Positions 8,961 to 16,694 of a stretch of 64,000 bases of DNA are shown here, one piece after another (within the stretch, counting starts at the first letter, position 1; every line of letters starts with the position of its first letter). A model generated the notes under the pieces. It had not been told where the DNA came from. It saw only the letters and a program-made list of their open reading frames with translations, and made no database searches. The position numbers were made by a program, and so were the translations under genes. The DNA is taken from assembly GCA_020635355.1 (NCBI GenBank), contig JACJZW010000013.1:20944-84943 (forward strand). The letters are read 5' to 3'. The DNA comes from Flavobacteriales bacterium (GTDB lineage: Bacteria > Bacteroidota > Bacteroidia > NS11-12g > UBA9320).

Positions 8961-10145
8961 TTACGGTTTTTTGAAAATAGCGTAATACATGGAATCCGAC
9001 TGGTGCTGGTATCCCTTATGATATCCGGATTCAATCACGTCCAACTGATGCTTGTCTGCCATGCGATCACACTGTGCTTCATTTTCAGCCGAGAAAACTG
9101 AGCAGGTCATATATAACAACAGTCCTCCTGGTTTTAAAAATGGAAGCGAATGATCAATAATGGCCTCCTGAAGTGCTATGAGATGGGGTGGAATTCCATC
9201 AAAAGAATGAACAAATTCAGGATTCCGATTCCAGGTACCCGATCCGGTGCAGGGAACGTCTAACACCAGGACATCAAACAAATTTTGCTTGATGGTTCGG
9301 TATCCATCCGATGATTCAAACCTTAACTCATTCGCGGCTTTCGTGAGATCAATCTGGGCGGTTGCCACATTCCTGCTCATTCCTTTGGCCCGGTGGTGCA
9401 AGCTTTTCAGGATTTCAGGTCGAACGTCTGAAGCCATGATATCCAAACCCGAATGAAGGTTAAGTAACTTCAACGTTTTCCCGCCTGAACCGGCACACGC
9501 ATCCCAGATCAACTCATCACCCGAAAGCTTTTCGCTAAATGCTTCCAGCACTTTCTGAGAACTGAGATCCTGCACCTGAAACTGAAATCCTTGAAGAACA
9601 TCCCCAAGTGGAACGGTTTGATCAACCCCCACAGCCGAACCATTTTCCTCATACCGAATTTGCTTTTGAGCTAATCGTTCCGCAATGGAAGCCGGTTTGG
9701 GGCCTGTTAACCACACCAGTGGTTGTGTAAATTGATGCAGGCAGATCGCCTCCTTATCCAACTTTTCACTCAACAATTCAACCGGAAACACCCGATCCAA
9801 TTGCCAGTTGGTGGTTGATTGAAGATGCTCACTTCGCTCTTTTAGCGACCAGGCATGCCAGGATGATGGTAAGCCCAGATCAGTGGTCAACTCCTCGTGA
9901 AGGTCACAATCCAGCAAGGCGTTTGCCATCATGATTTGATGTTCTCGATCACCTTCAAAAGAAGAACCTGCACGAAACCAGTTGTACACCATCGAACGCA
10001 ATGATTTACGATCCTTGCTTCCCATTTGTTTATGGGTTTTGAAGAAGGCTGATAACTGCAATTGTGCCGGTTTACCGGTCTTGTATTGACTTAGAAAGGA
10101 CGCCGTTTGCGTAATACGCCGACGATAAATGGGATACGGGATCAT
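8961..10145 (-). CDS. RsmB/NOP-family rRNA (cytosine-C5)-methyltransferase
   Basis: A 394-residue SAM-dependent RNA m5C methyltransferase of the RsmB/NOP2/Sun group. SAM motif I is LIWDACAGSGGKTLKLL, motif IV is VLDVPCTGSGTWNRNPE with one catalytic cysteine, and motif VI is MTCSVFSAENEAQ with the second. The N-terminal 150 residues are helical and replace the NusB-like domain of E. coli RsmB; this shorter form is common in Bacteroidota. The likely substrate is 16S rRNA, though a tRNA target cannot be excluded. The start codon overlaps the stop of the upstream lipoprotein gene by 4 bases, so it is probably the last gene of a guaA transcript. Confidence 0.9.
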   Translation of the reverse strand: MIPYPIYRRRITQTASFLSQYKTGKPAQLQLSAFFKTHKQMGSKDRKSLRSMVYNWFRAGSSFEGDREHQIMMANALLDCDLHEELTTDLGLPSSWHAWSLKERSEHLQSTTNWQLDRVFPVELLSEKLDKEAICLHQFTQPLVWLTGPKPASIAERLAQKQIRYEENGSAVGVDQTVPLGDVLQGFQFQVQDLSSQKVLEAFSEKLSGDELIWDACAGSGGKTLKLLNLHSGLDIMASDVRPEILKSLHHRAKGMSRNVATAQIDLTKAANELRFESSDGYRTIKQNLFDVLVLDVPCTGSGTWNRNPEFVHSFDGIPPHLIALQEAIIDHSLPFLKPGGLLLYMTCSVFSAENEAQCDRMADKHQLDVIESGYHKGYQHQSDSMYYAIFKKP

Positions 10146-11467
10146 TCTACCGGTATGAGTTTTTGATCTCGGAAGCGGAGAATAAATACGTGGGTATTTT
10201 GATTACATCCTGAGCGTTCCTCGAAATGATAATTAGCGCCTAAATACCGGAAATCATGACCGTTGATGTAGGCTGGGAAATGTTCGCCAAAGGCCATCAG
10301 AAAATCTCCGATAAAACGCATTTGATCGTAACCGGTGTACGCATACGTACTGGGATCCATTACAAATGTGTCACGGAAAGTCCTGCGAAAAGTAGCAACG
10401 GCCGGATCGTCGTAATTAATAAAATCGGTTGCCACTAAGTGGACATTTAAGCTCAACCAAAAATTATAATCATTGTCCTCAAAGTCGGCCCAAGCATCCT
10501 CGCCTAAAACCACAACACCTCGTTTGGTGCTAAATATCTTCCCCAGTGACGAATTCACTACCACCGACTGATTGGTGGGGATATACACAATGGTGGTATC
10601 TGTTGAACTTAAGAGGTTGGCCCACAAAAGCTTTCGATCGTAGTTTTCTACTTTGTATGAGATCGATCCATCGGCTTTTAACGCATTCAATAGCTCAGGT
10701 ACGATTCGTTTTTCATAGGAACTTCCATCCCGAATGATGACCAATTTTTGTTTAGGGTAGTTTTTCTTCATGAAATCCACCACCCGATTAGCCCGAGCTT
10801 CCATATTTGGTGACGGACTGTAAAACCTGCTGTTGTTAGAAGGAAGGTCACCCATGGAGGTAAAAGGTGAGAAAACCGGAATCTTTTGATCACGTCCAAA
10901 TTCAGACACAATGGCCATGTGCGCTGCCTGGATGGGTCCAATGATGATATCCATAGATTGAAGTTCACGCTTTTTAAGGATTCGCTTCAATTCGTTGGTA
11001 TCGTTCTTATTGTCGTATACCCAGAATTTAACCTTGAAACCAGACGCCTCTAATTCGGTAAGTGCCATTCGAACGCCCATGTAATAGTCCAACATCACCT
11101 CGGACGTGCGCTTTTCAATATCGCTTTGGGCATCATAGAAAAAGGGAAGAATGAGGGCAATCCTGAATTGATCCTTGTGAGGGGCAACCTGGTACTTCTC
11201 ACCGAAAAATTCTATGGTTTTAAGTCGGTTGGATTCCTTTTCCGGTTTCTCGTTCATTTCACCCGACTCCGAAGGAGCTTCTTTGGTAGTCTCGGTGGTT
11301 TCGGTTTGATCCGTAGGATTGTTTTTGACTGGCTCGGTGTTTCCACCTTTGGTTTCGGGTACTAACCGAAAGGCGTTGCAGGAAAGCAACACCAGGCACA
11401 AGCCAATGACTATGATCTTATTCCCACTCAATCGTCGCCGGAGGTTTTGAACTGACATCATAGACAA
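10142..11467 (-). CDS. periplasmic-binding-protein type 1-like lipoprotein
   Basis: A 441-residue lipoprotein. The signal peptide (from MSVQNLRRRL) ends at the lipobox LVLLSC with Cys30. A low-complexity Thr/Glu/Lys linker (about residues 38-90) is followed by a type 1 periplasmic-binding fold: FRIALILPFFYDAQ, MDIIIGPIQAAHMAIVSEF, KIPVFSPFTS, KLVIIRDGSSYEKRI, STYAYTGYDQMRFIGDFL. In flavobacteria a protein like this, often with LysM domains, lies directly after guaA; here no LysM repeat is visible. No ABC permease is nearby, so nutrient uptake is unlikely and an envelope role is inferred. Two ATG starts (11467 and 11458) both lie inside guaA, giving a 41-50 base overlap in a different frame. 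Confidence 0.82.
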   Translation of the reverse strand: MSMMSVQNLRRRLSGNKIIVIGLCLVLLSCNAFRLVPETKGGNTEPVKNNPTDQTETTETTKEAPSESGEMNEKPEKESNRLKTIEFFGEKYQVAPHKDQFRIALILPFFYDAQSDIEKRTSEVMLDYYMGVRMALTELEASGFKVKFWVYDNKNDTNELKRILKKRELQSMDIIIGPIQAAHMAIVSEFGRDQKIPVFSPFTSMGDLPSNNSRFYSPSPNMEARANRVVDFMKKNYPKQKLVIIRDGSSYEKRIVPELLNALKADGSISYKVENYDRKLLWANLLSSTDTTIVYIPTNQSVVVNSSLGKIFSTKRGVVVLGEDAWADFEDNDYNFWLSLNVHLVATDFINYDDPAVATFRRTFRDTFVMDPSTYAYTGYDQMRFIGDFLMAFGEHFPAYINGHDFRYLGANYHFEERSGCNQNTHVFILRFRDQKLIPVE

Positions 11468-12944
11468 CTCGGTTAATCCCTTTGATATTATTGATGATCC
11501 TATTGCTTACATCCGCTAAAAAGCTGTGAGGTAAATCCACCCAATCGGCGGTCATACCGTCAACAGACGTCACGGCACGCAAACAAATCACATGTTCGTA
11601 CGTGCGCTCATCACCCATCACCCCTACGGATTGAATGGGTAAGAAGATGGCACCGGCTTGCCAAACGTCATCATACAATCCACTGGATTTCAGACCATGG
11701 ATGAAAATGGCATCGGCTTCCTGTGTAATGCGCACTTTTTCCCGTGTGATGGATCCTAAAATTCGAATGGCCAATCCCGGTCCCGGGAAGGGATGCCGGC
11801 TTATGATTTCTTCCGGTACACCGGCTTCACGCCCAATTCGTCGGACCTCATCCTTGAATAAGGTATTCAACGGCTCCAGTAATTTGAGCTTCATACGTTC
11901 CGGCAATCCACCCACATTATGATGACTCTTAATGGTGGCTGAAGGGCCTTTAACCGATACCGATTCAATCACATCCGGATAAATCGTGCCCTGTGCCAAC
12001 CATTTGGCGTTGCTAAATTTATGTGCTTCGCGATCGAAAACATCGATGAACTTGGCTCCAATAATTTTTCGTTTTCGTTCCGGATCCGTCACCCCTTCAA
12101 GGGCATCCAGAAATTCATCGGAGGCATCTACCCCCGTGACATTCAATCCAATGGAACGATAGGTGTCCAGCACCTGATGGTACTCATCCTTTCGCAACAA
12201 GCCATTGTTAACAAAAATGGCTTTCAACTGATCGCCAATGGCTTTGTGAATTAAGGCAGCAGCAACGGATGAATCTACTCCACCGCTTAATCCCAGAATG
12301 ACCTCATCGGTACCTACGCGTTCCCGTATTTCGGCTACGGTTGAATCGATGAAGTGTGCTGCGGTCCAGGATTGATCGCATCCACAGATATCCACCACAA
12401 AGTTTTGCAGAAGCTGTCGACCTTGAAGAGAATGGGTAACCTCTGGATGGAATTGGATTCCGTACACATTTTTATCGTGCACCTTAAAGGCCGCGACCTC
12501 AACGGAATCGGTGCTTGCAATGATGTCAATGGAAGTTGGTTTTTGCGTAATGGTATCGCCGTGGGACATCCAGACCTGGGAATGGGCATCCATATTGTTT
12601 AACAATTCGGAGGATTGCTTGAGCTCCAGACCCGCCCGACCATATTCGCGATGTTTGGACGCTTCCACTTCTCCGCCCAATTGTTTTGCCATGAGTTGGG
12701 CGCCATAACAAATCCCCAACACAGGAACCTGCTGACCAAAAATGTCGAGGTCCGGTATGGGCGCATCATCTTCCCGAACGGAACATGGACTACCTGAGAG
12801 GATTATGCCTTTGATCTCCGGTGTTAATTCCGGAACGGCATTGTAAGGATGAATTTCGCAGTAAACATTCAGTTCGCGAATACGACGAGCAATGAGCTGT
12901 GTATACTGTGAACCGAAATCAAGAATGAGGAGTTGTTGTTCCAT
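11418..12944 (-). CDS. guaA: GMP synthase (glutamine-hydrolysing)
   Basis: Converts XMP to GMP using ATP and glutamine, the last step of guanine nucleotide synthesis. The protein is full length (508 residues). The N-terminal class I amidotransferase opens with ILDFGSQYTQLIARRIRE, has the nucleophile Cys79 in GICYGAQLM and a His/Glu pair in QFHPEVTHS. The ATP pyrophosphatase domain has the P-loop LGLSGGVDSSVAAAL, and the C-terminal dimerisation domain ends KPPATIEWE. A TAATTTTG promoter box lies 17 bases upstream of the ATG. Its 3' end lies inside the next gene on the same strand. Confidence 0.98.
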   Translation of the reverse strand: MEQQLLILDFGSQYTQLIARRIRELNVYCEIHPYNAVPELTPEIKGIILSGSPCSVREDDAPIPDLDIFGQQVPVLGICYGAQLMAKQLGGEVEASKHREYGRAGLELKQSSELLNNMDAHSQVWMSHGDTITQKPTSIDIIASTDSVEVAAFKVHDKNVYGIQFHPEVTHSLQGRQLLQNFVVDICGCDQSWTAAHFIDSTVAEIRERVGTDEVILGLSGGVDSSVAAALIHKAIGDQLKAIFVNNGLLRKDEYHQVLDTYRSIGLNVTGVDASDEFLDALEGVTDPERKRKIIGAKFIDVFDREAHKFSNAKWLAQGTIYPDVIESVSVKGPSATIKSHHNVGGLPERMKLKLLEPLNTLFKDEVRRIGREAGVPEEIISRHPFPGPGLAIRILGSITREKVRITQEADAIFIHGLKSSGLYDDVWQAGAIFLPIQSVGVMGDERTYEHVICLRAVTSVDGMTADWVDLPHSFLADVSNRIINNIKGINRVVYDVSSKPPATIEWE

Positions 12945-12961
12945 TTTTCCGCATCAAGGGG

Positions 12962-12969
12962 CAAAATTA
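12962..12969 (-). promoter_or_regulatory. -7 box TAATTTTG of guaA
   Basis: The minus strand reads TAATTTTG, an exact match to the Bacteroidota -7 consensus TAnnTTTG, 17 bases before the guaA ATG. A TTTG that could be the -33 element lies 24 bases further upstream, slightly long for the usual spacer. Confidence 0.55.
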
Positions 12970-13015
12970 CACCTTGAATACCTGCGAAAACACCAAACTT
13001 ATTCACGTTTTGCCG

Positions 13016-13708
13016 TCAGGCTTCAACGAACTTATACCCCACTCCCCGAAGAGATTTGAAATACATTGGGTTTTTAGGATCTGGTTCGAAGTACTTGCGA
13101 AAAGCCAGAATGAAGTTGTCAATGGTACGTGTGGATGGATACACGGAATACCCCCATACGGTTTGCAGAATTTTCTCACGACTCACTACTTCGTTCTTAT
13201 TCTCGATCAACAGCTTCAACAGCAGAGCCTCTTTTTTAGTTAAGGAGAAGGTTCCCTGATTTCCACGAGCCTCATAGCTCACAAAATTCACGTAGTTGTC
13301 GCCAAAGGAATATTCTGTAGCCGATTGTTTTTTGGCCGCATCATCGTTTCGCTCGATCAACTTGTGAACGCGCAACATGAGTTCTTCCAGGTTAAATGGC
13401 TTGGTGAGATAATCATCTCCCCCTTTCTTTAGCCCTAATACGCGATCCTCGGCAGAGCTTTTGGCAGACAGGAACAAGATGGGGACGTTTACGTCATGCA
13501 ATCGGATGTTTTCACATACCGCAATCCCGTCAATATTGGGGATCATAATGTCCAGAATCACCATGTCGAAGCGCTGCTCCTTAAACTTTGTGATGGCCGA
13601 AAGTCCGTCATGGACCACAATGGGGTGAAAATCGTCAATTTCAAGATTCAGTTTGATGGTTTCGGCGAGGTGCTTTTCGTCTTCTACCAGGAGGATTCGT
13701 TTTTTCAT
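13016..13708 (-). CDS. OmpR-family response regulator
   Basis: A 230-residue two-component response regulator. The receiver domain (1-120) starts KKRILLVEDE, has the phospho-acceptor Asp53 in MVILDIMIPN, the conserved Ser in FLSAKSS and the Lys in DDYLTKPFN. A winged-helix OmpR/PhoB DNA-binding domain fills about residues 135-228 (FSLTKKEALLLKLL, SREKILQTVWG, RTIDNFILAFRKYFE, SLRGVGYKF). It is read from the same strand as, and 165 bases downstream of, a histidine kinase gene that is its likely partner. The gap contains four ATGAC half-sites, suggesting separate or autoregulated transcription. The signal sensed is unknown. Confidence 0.95.
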   Translation of the reverse strand: MKKRILLVEDEKHLAETIKLNLEIDDFHPIVVHDGLSAITKFKEQRFDMVILDIMIPNIDGIAVCENIRLHDVNVPILFLSAKSSAEDRVLGLKKGGDDYLTKPFNLEELMLRVHKLIERNDDAAKKQSATEYSFGDNYVNFVSYEARGNQGTFSLTKKEALLLKLLIENKNEVVSREKILQTVWGYSVYPSTRTIDNFILAFRKYFEPDPKNPMYFKSLRGVGYKFVEA

Positions 13709-13802
13709 AATCGTACTAATTCATTAAGGCTCTGCGAATCGTGAACGATGGTCACTCAACGCATTGATGCTAAGATGTTAACTTCAGATTGAGGTCACAT
13801 CG

Positions 13803-13850
13803 TATGACGATTATGACATTTCTCCAATAGTCATCTCAAATATGGATGAC
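13803..13850. promoter_or_regulatory. cluster of ATGAC half-sites upstream of the response regulator gene
   Basis: Four copies of ATGAC or its complement lie within 48 bases: 13804-13808, 13813-13817 (a tatgac direct repeat with 9-bp period), 13830-13834 and 13846-13850. The last two belong to an inverted repeat gtcatc / gatgac with a 9-base spacer. OmpR-type regulators commonly bind direct repeats about 10-11 bp apart, so an autoregulatory site is plausible but unproven. Confidence 0.35.
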
Positions 13851-13873
13851 AATCTTGATTCGAGTGTCACACC

Positions 13874-15016
13874 CTACTCATTTTTTGGTAGTGGTAATTC
13901 AATCCTGAAAATAGAACCCTGTGGATTATTGGGTTGCACATGAACGCTACCCTTGTGTTTTTCGATGCTTTGCTTCACAATGAACAAACCAAGGCCGGTA
14001 CCTTTTGTATCCCTAATTTCCTCATCTTCTACCCGATAGAACCGTTTAAAAATCCGCTTGCGCTCACCTTCCGGCACACCCGGCCCTTGATCGTAGACCT
14101 CAATCACCGCTTTTCCTTTCCGGGTAAATAGCTTCAGGTGGATGGGTTTATTATCGCTGTACTTGATGGCGTTTTCCACCAAATTATTTACGGATATCCG
14201 AATGATGAAGAGATCACCAATGATGTCAACTTCCGGCTCAATCTCCGAGGTCATCTCATTTTGCAGGCTGTAATGATCCAGCAATCGGTCCATCATATCG
14301 GAAAGTGAAAACTCCTCCCGCGCATAGGTGTACCGATCATTCTCGATCTGCATAGCCGTGAGCATATTCTCGGTTAGCTCATTTAACCGATCGGCATTCT
14401 GAATGGCCTTATCCATCAATTCCATGCGCTTTTCCTCCGGAAGCTTCCGGGTACGAATGGTTTGCAGCATCAACTTCATGGCGGCAATGGGTGTTTTCAG
14501 TTCATGGGTAACTGAAAGCAGGAAGTTATTCTGTTGCTTGTTCAAATTGTAAATCATCTTAACCGATGAATACACGCCATAAATTCCGGCACCCACAAGA
14601 ATCGTGAGGAGGATGGCCTCGAACATGTACAATCGAATCTTGTTCTGGAGCTCCTCTTCCAGTTGCTGTGTCTTACCGGATGATACACCAATTTCAATCA
14701 TCGGTTCCCGACCAATGCCCACATAACTGGCCTCATAACTGCCATAATTGTAGGATTTGAGGTAGCGGTTCAACAAGGTGGTATCCACCCGCATTTCAAT
14801 TTGACGTAATCGATAGATTCGGGCATCCGCCGTAACAAACTCATCATTCTTGCCTTGTTCAATGATTCTCAGCACACAAGCCTGCATCCCGGCTTTTAGG
14901 ATCTGATCCTTGAGCTTGTATTCGTTGTGACTGAAACGCACCAATGAATACGTGAGCCAACCAAAGGCGGCTATTACATAGATGATGATCAAAACGAAGA
15001 AAAGGCGTAAACGCAT
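13874..15016 (-). CDS. sensor histidine kinase
   Basis: A 380-residue inner-membrane histidine kinase. Transmembrane helix 1 is residues 4-24, an extracytoplasmic sensor segment follows (25-130), and helix 2 is about 132-149. The dimerisation domain has the phospho-accepting His170 in SVTHELKTPIAAMK. The ATPase has an N box (NLVENAIKYSD), G1 (DQGPGVPEGER), F box (FKRFYR) and G2 (GTGLGLFIVK). No HAMP or PAS domain is evident. It lies upstream of the OmpR-type regulator on the same strand, so the two probably form one pathway. Its promoter lies back to back with that of the cytochrome b5-like gene. Confidence 0.94.
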   Translation of the reverse strand: MRLRLFFVLIIIYVIAAFGWLTYSLVRFSHNEYKLKDQILKAGMQACVLRIIEQGKNDEFVTADARIYRLRQIEMRVDTTLLNRYLKSYNYGSYEASYVGIGREPMIEIGVSSGKTQQLEEELQNKIRLYMFEAILLTILVGAGIYGVYSSVKMIYNLNKQQNNFLLSVTHELKTPIAAMKLMLQTIRTRKLPEEKRMELMDKAIQNADRLNELTENMLTAMQIENDRYTYAREEFSLSDMMDRLLDHYSLQNEMTSEIEPEVDIIGDLFIIRISVNNLVENAIKYSDNKPIHLKLFTRKGKAVIEVYDQGPGVPEGERKRIFKRFYRVEDEEIRDTKGTGLGLFIVKQSIEKHKGSVHVQPNNPQGSIFRIELPLPKNE

Positions 15017-15026
15017 CAGGATGAGT

Positions 15027-15042
15027 TAGCTTTGCGAAAATA
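15027..15042. promoter_or_regulatory. back-to-back divergent -7 boxes
   Basis: The plus strand reads TAGCTTTG (15027-15034), an exact TAnnTTTG match directed at the cytochrome b5-like gene. The directly adjoining 15035-15042 reads TATTTTCG on the minus strand, one base off consensus, directed at the histidine kinase gene. The two boxes abut without a gap, so polymerase probably cannot use both at once. Confidence 0.5.
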
Positions 15043-15067
15043 GCTGTTATTGAGTGGATTGACGCCC

Positions 15068-15314
15068 ATGAACGACCTACCCCGCATCACACCCCGACAA
15101 CTTTCGCTTCGCAACGGATCCGATAAACCTGAGGTCTGGATTTGTTATCAGGGCATTGTGTATGATGTCACCAACAGCCGACTCTGGCACACCGGAAAAC
15201 ACTACGAACATTGGGCAGGTCAGGACCTGACCGCGGAACTCAAGGATGCTCCCCATACCACTTCTGTTTTTGAGCGGGTGCCAGTGGTGGGGCGGTTGGT
15301 GGAAGAAGGGTCTT

Positions 15315-15316
<2 letters not shown>
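15068..15316 (+). CDS. cytochrome b5-like heme/steroid-binding domain protein
   Basis: An 82-residue protein consisting of one cytochrome b5-like domain: ITPRQLSLRNG, VWICYQGIVYDVTNSRLW, then KHYEHWAGQDLTAELKDAPH and FERVPVVGRLVE. Histidines in the KHYEHWAGQ and DAPH segments are the likely heme or ligand contacts; the classical HPGG motif is absent, as in the MAPR-like bacterial subgroup. There is no signal peptide or membrane anchor, so it is cytosolic. The frame is open from a TTG at 15050, but ATG 15068 is preferred; a TAGCTTTG box lies 33 bases upstream. The redox partner is unknown. The stop codon lies at the edge of a heptamer array. Confidence 0.85.
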
Positions 15317-15370
<54 letters not shown>

Positions 15371-15373
15371 TAT

Positions 15374-15517
15374 ACCGAAATAACGTTGACCGTATGATTG
15401 AAAAACACATCGTTGGGAAAACCAAACGTTTAAAATACCGAATACCTGTCCCGGTTTAGTGGCTATTTCCGATCTTACCAACGGGGAGGGGTTGTTACGT
15501 CCCTAGGTTATTTCGGT
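15374..15517. other. 144-bp segment bounded by perfect 11-bp inverted repeats
   Basis: ACCGAAATAAC (15374-15384) and its exact complement GTTATTTCGGT (15507-15517) bound a 144-bp non-coding segment. The size and perfect termini resemble a miniature inverted-repeat element, but no flanking target-site duplication is obvious and no second copy is seen in the window. The gene-free gap 15317-15849 also holds arrays C and D and a 20-bp-spaced direct repeat. Confidence 0.35.
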
Positions 15518-15530
15518 GGACACATCTCAA

Positions 15531-15560
15531 TCGTTCGGTAAATTATTGCATCGTTCGGTA
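15531..15560. promoter_or_regulatory. 10-bp direct repeat at 20-bp spacing
   Basis: tcgttcggta occurs at 15531-15540 and again at 15551-15560, separated by ten AT-rich bases. A spacing of two helical turns puts both copies on one face of the DNA, as expected of an activator or repressor site. It lies 290 bases upstream of the CPBP-like gene; no regulator can be named. Confidence 0.3.
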
Positions 15561-15622
15561 CTTTTCTCATCGCAGATGTCATCATTCTGAACCGGCATTT
15601 TAAACTCATCCTCATGTAGGAG

Positions 15623-15650
15623 GGATGAGGGATGGGGAATGGGGGATGTG
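15623..15650 (+). repeat. heptamer array D (GGATGRG), four units
   Basis: Four units in 7-bp register: ggatgag, ggatggg, gaatggg and ggatgtg. This is the variant with purines at positions 6-7, matching the complement of the units at 18938, 20428 and 40319. Confidence 0.8.
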
Positions 15651-15849
15651 CGTTGTGACAGATGGAAATCATTGAGCTTTGAGTCACTCCAACTGTTTAC
15701 CCTGACGGAGTGAAACGGGCGTCATGGGCTCATCTCCCCACCAACGTACCATTGTTCAAACCGAATCCATCCTAAAAAAGCTGTAAGTAATCAGAATTCA
15801 ATAGAACGGATCCGAATGATGACTAATTTGCTTGTTTACAGATTTACAC

Positions 15850-16485
15850 ATGTTGCCTTCTCACTATCGGATTTTGGAAATCACCCTGGTACTGATTACC
15901 GCTATATGTAAGTTCATCTTCATGGAGTGGCTTGAATGGCGGCTGCAATATGTTGTAGTGGTGGTAGTCTTCTGGACATTATACGTTATACTCAGACGGT
16001 ACACACAACCTGATGTGTTCAAAGAATGGGGGTTTAGAACGGACAACTTTCGTGATGCATTCAAGACCCTATTCCCCATTGGAGTCCTACTAGCTTTAAC
16101 CTGTTTCGTCCTGGGTTGGTTCAATGACAGCATTATCATCACCTGGCACTTCATCCCCATTGTCATGATCTATCCATTGTGGGGAGTGATACAGCATTTT
16201 CTGCTCATTTCATTAACAACCGGCAACCTAAAACGATTACAGGGCAACTCGGCACGTCCACATCTGGCGGTATTTGTTTCCGCCTTATTATTTGCCGCCG
16301 TTCACTATCCCTGGTGGTGGCTGGTGCTGGCGACCTTCATATTAGCCATCATATATGGATACGTTTTTCTAAAAACACCCAACCTGTATGCTCTTGGACT
16401 CTTTCACGGGTGGTTAGGAGCCATTTGTTTTTTCACGTTGGTGGGACGGGATCCTTATCTGGAGGCCTTGAATTCGATACTATAA
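15850..16485 (+). CDS. CPBP (Abi)-like membrane protein lacking the EExxxR motif
   Basis: A 211-residue membrane protein with about seven helices and the layout of CPBP intramembrane proteases (Rce1/Abi family). Conserved later motifs are present: FVSALLFAAVHYP with His152 and a C-terminal LGLFHGWLGA with His186. The first motif, normally EExxxR, is replaced by WGVIQHFLL (Gln115, His116), so the catalytic glutamates are missing. It could be a non-peptidase relative or use other residues. The ATG at 15850 is chosen over an upstream TTG at 15832. It is monocistronic, and its target is unknown. Confidence 0.65.
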   Translation: MLPSHYRILEITLVLITAICKFIFMEWLEWRLQYVVVVVVFWTLYVILRRYTQPDVFKEWGFRTDNFRDAFKTLFPIGVLLALTCFVLGWFNDSIIITWHFIPIVMIYPLWGVIQHFLLISLTTGNLKRLQGNSARPHLAVFVSALLFAAVHYPWWWLVLATFILAIIYGYVFLKTPNLYALGLFHGWLGAICFFTLVGRDPYLEALNSIL

Positions 16486-16539
16486 ACCTCACCAATAAGA
16501 TATTTACTTCAAAACACCGTTTATCATAGGCTTGAATGG

Positions 16540-16614
16540 GTAAGAAAAAGAGAAAGAGAAAGACCGCCTGCGCAAGGCTTCGGTGGTTGAAGAGAAAGGG
16601 AAAGAGAAAGTGAG
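16540..16614 (+). repeat. AGAGAA hexamer arrays flanking a GC-rich core
   Basis: Two purine tracts with 6-bp period (agaaaa, agagaa, agagaa, agaccg at 16543-16566 and agagaa, agggaa, agagaa, agtgag, agaccc ending near 16620) flank a short GC-rich core containing gcct-gcgc-aaggc, which can form a small hairpin. A related AGAGCA hexamer array occurs at 23274. No gene lies in this gap. Confidence 0.6.
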
Positions 16615-16629
16615 AGACCCTATTTTTCT

Positions 16630-16669
16630 ACTCATCTAGTCCTCTAGTCCACTAGTCCTCCAGTCCACT
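16630..16669 (+). repeat. octamer array agtccact/agtcctct
   Basis: Five units of 8 bp: actcatct, agtcctct, agtccact, agtcctcc, agtccact. It lies between the hexamer tract and the end of rpiB. The unit length differs from the 6- and 7-bp arrays elsewhere in the window. Confidence 0.7.
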
Positions 16670-16694
16670 ATTACCTCTGGCAAACTCCCAAGAA

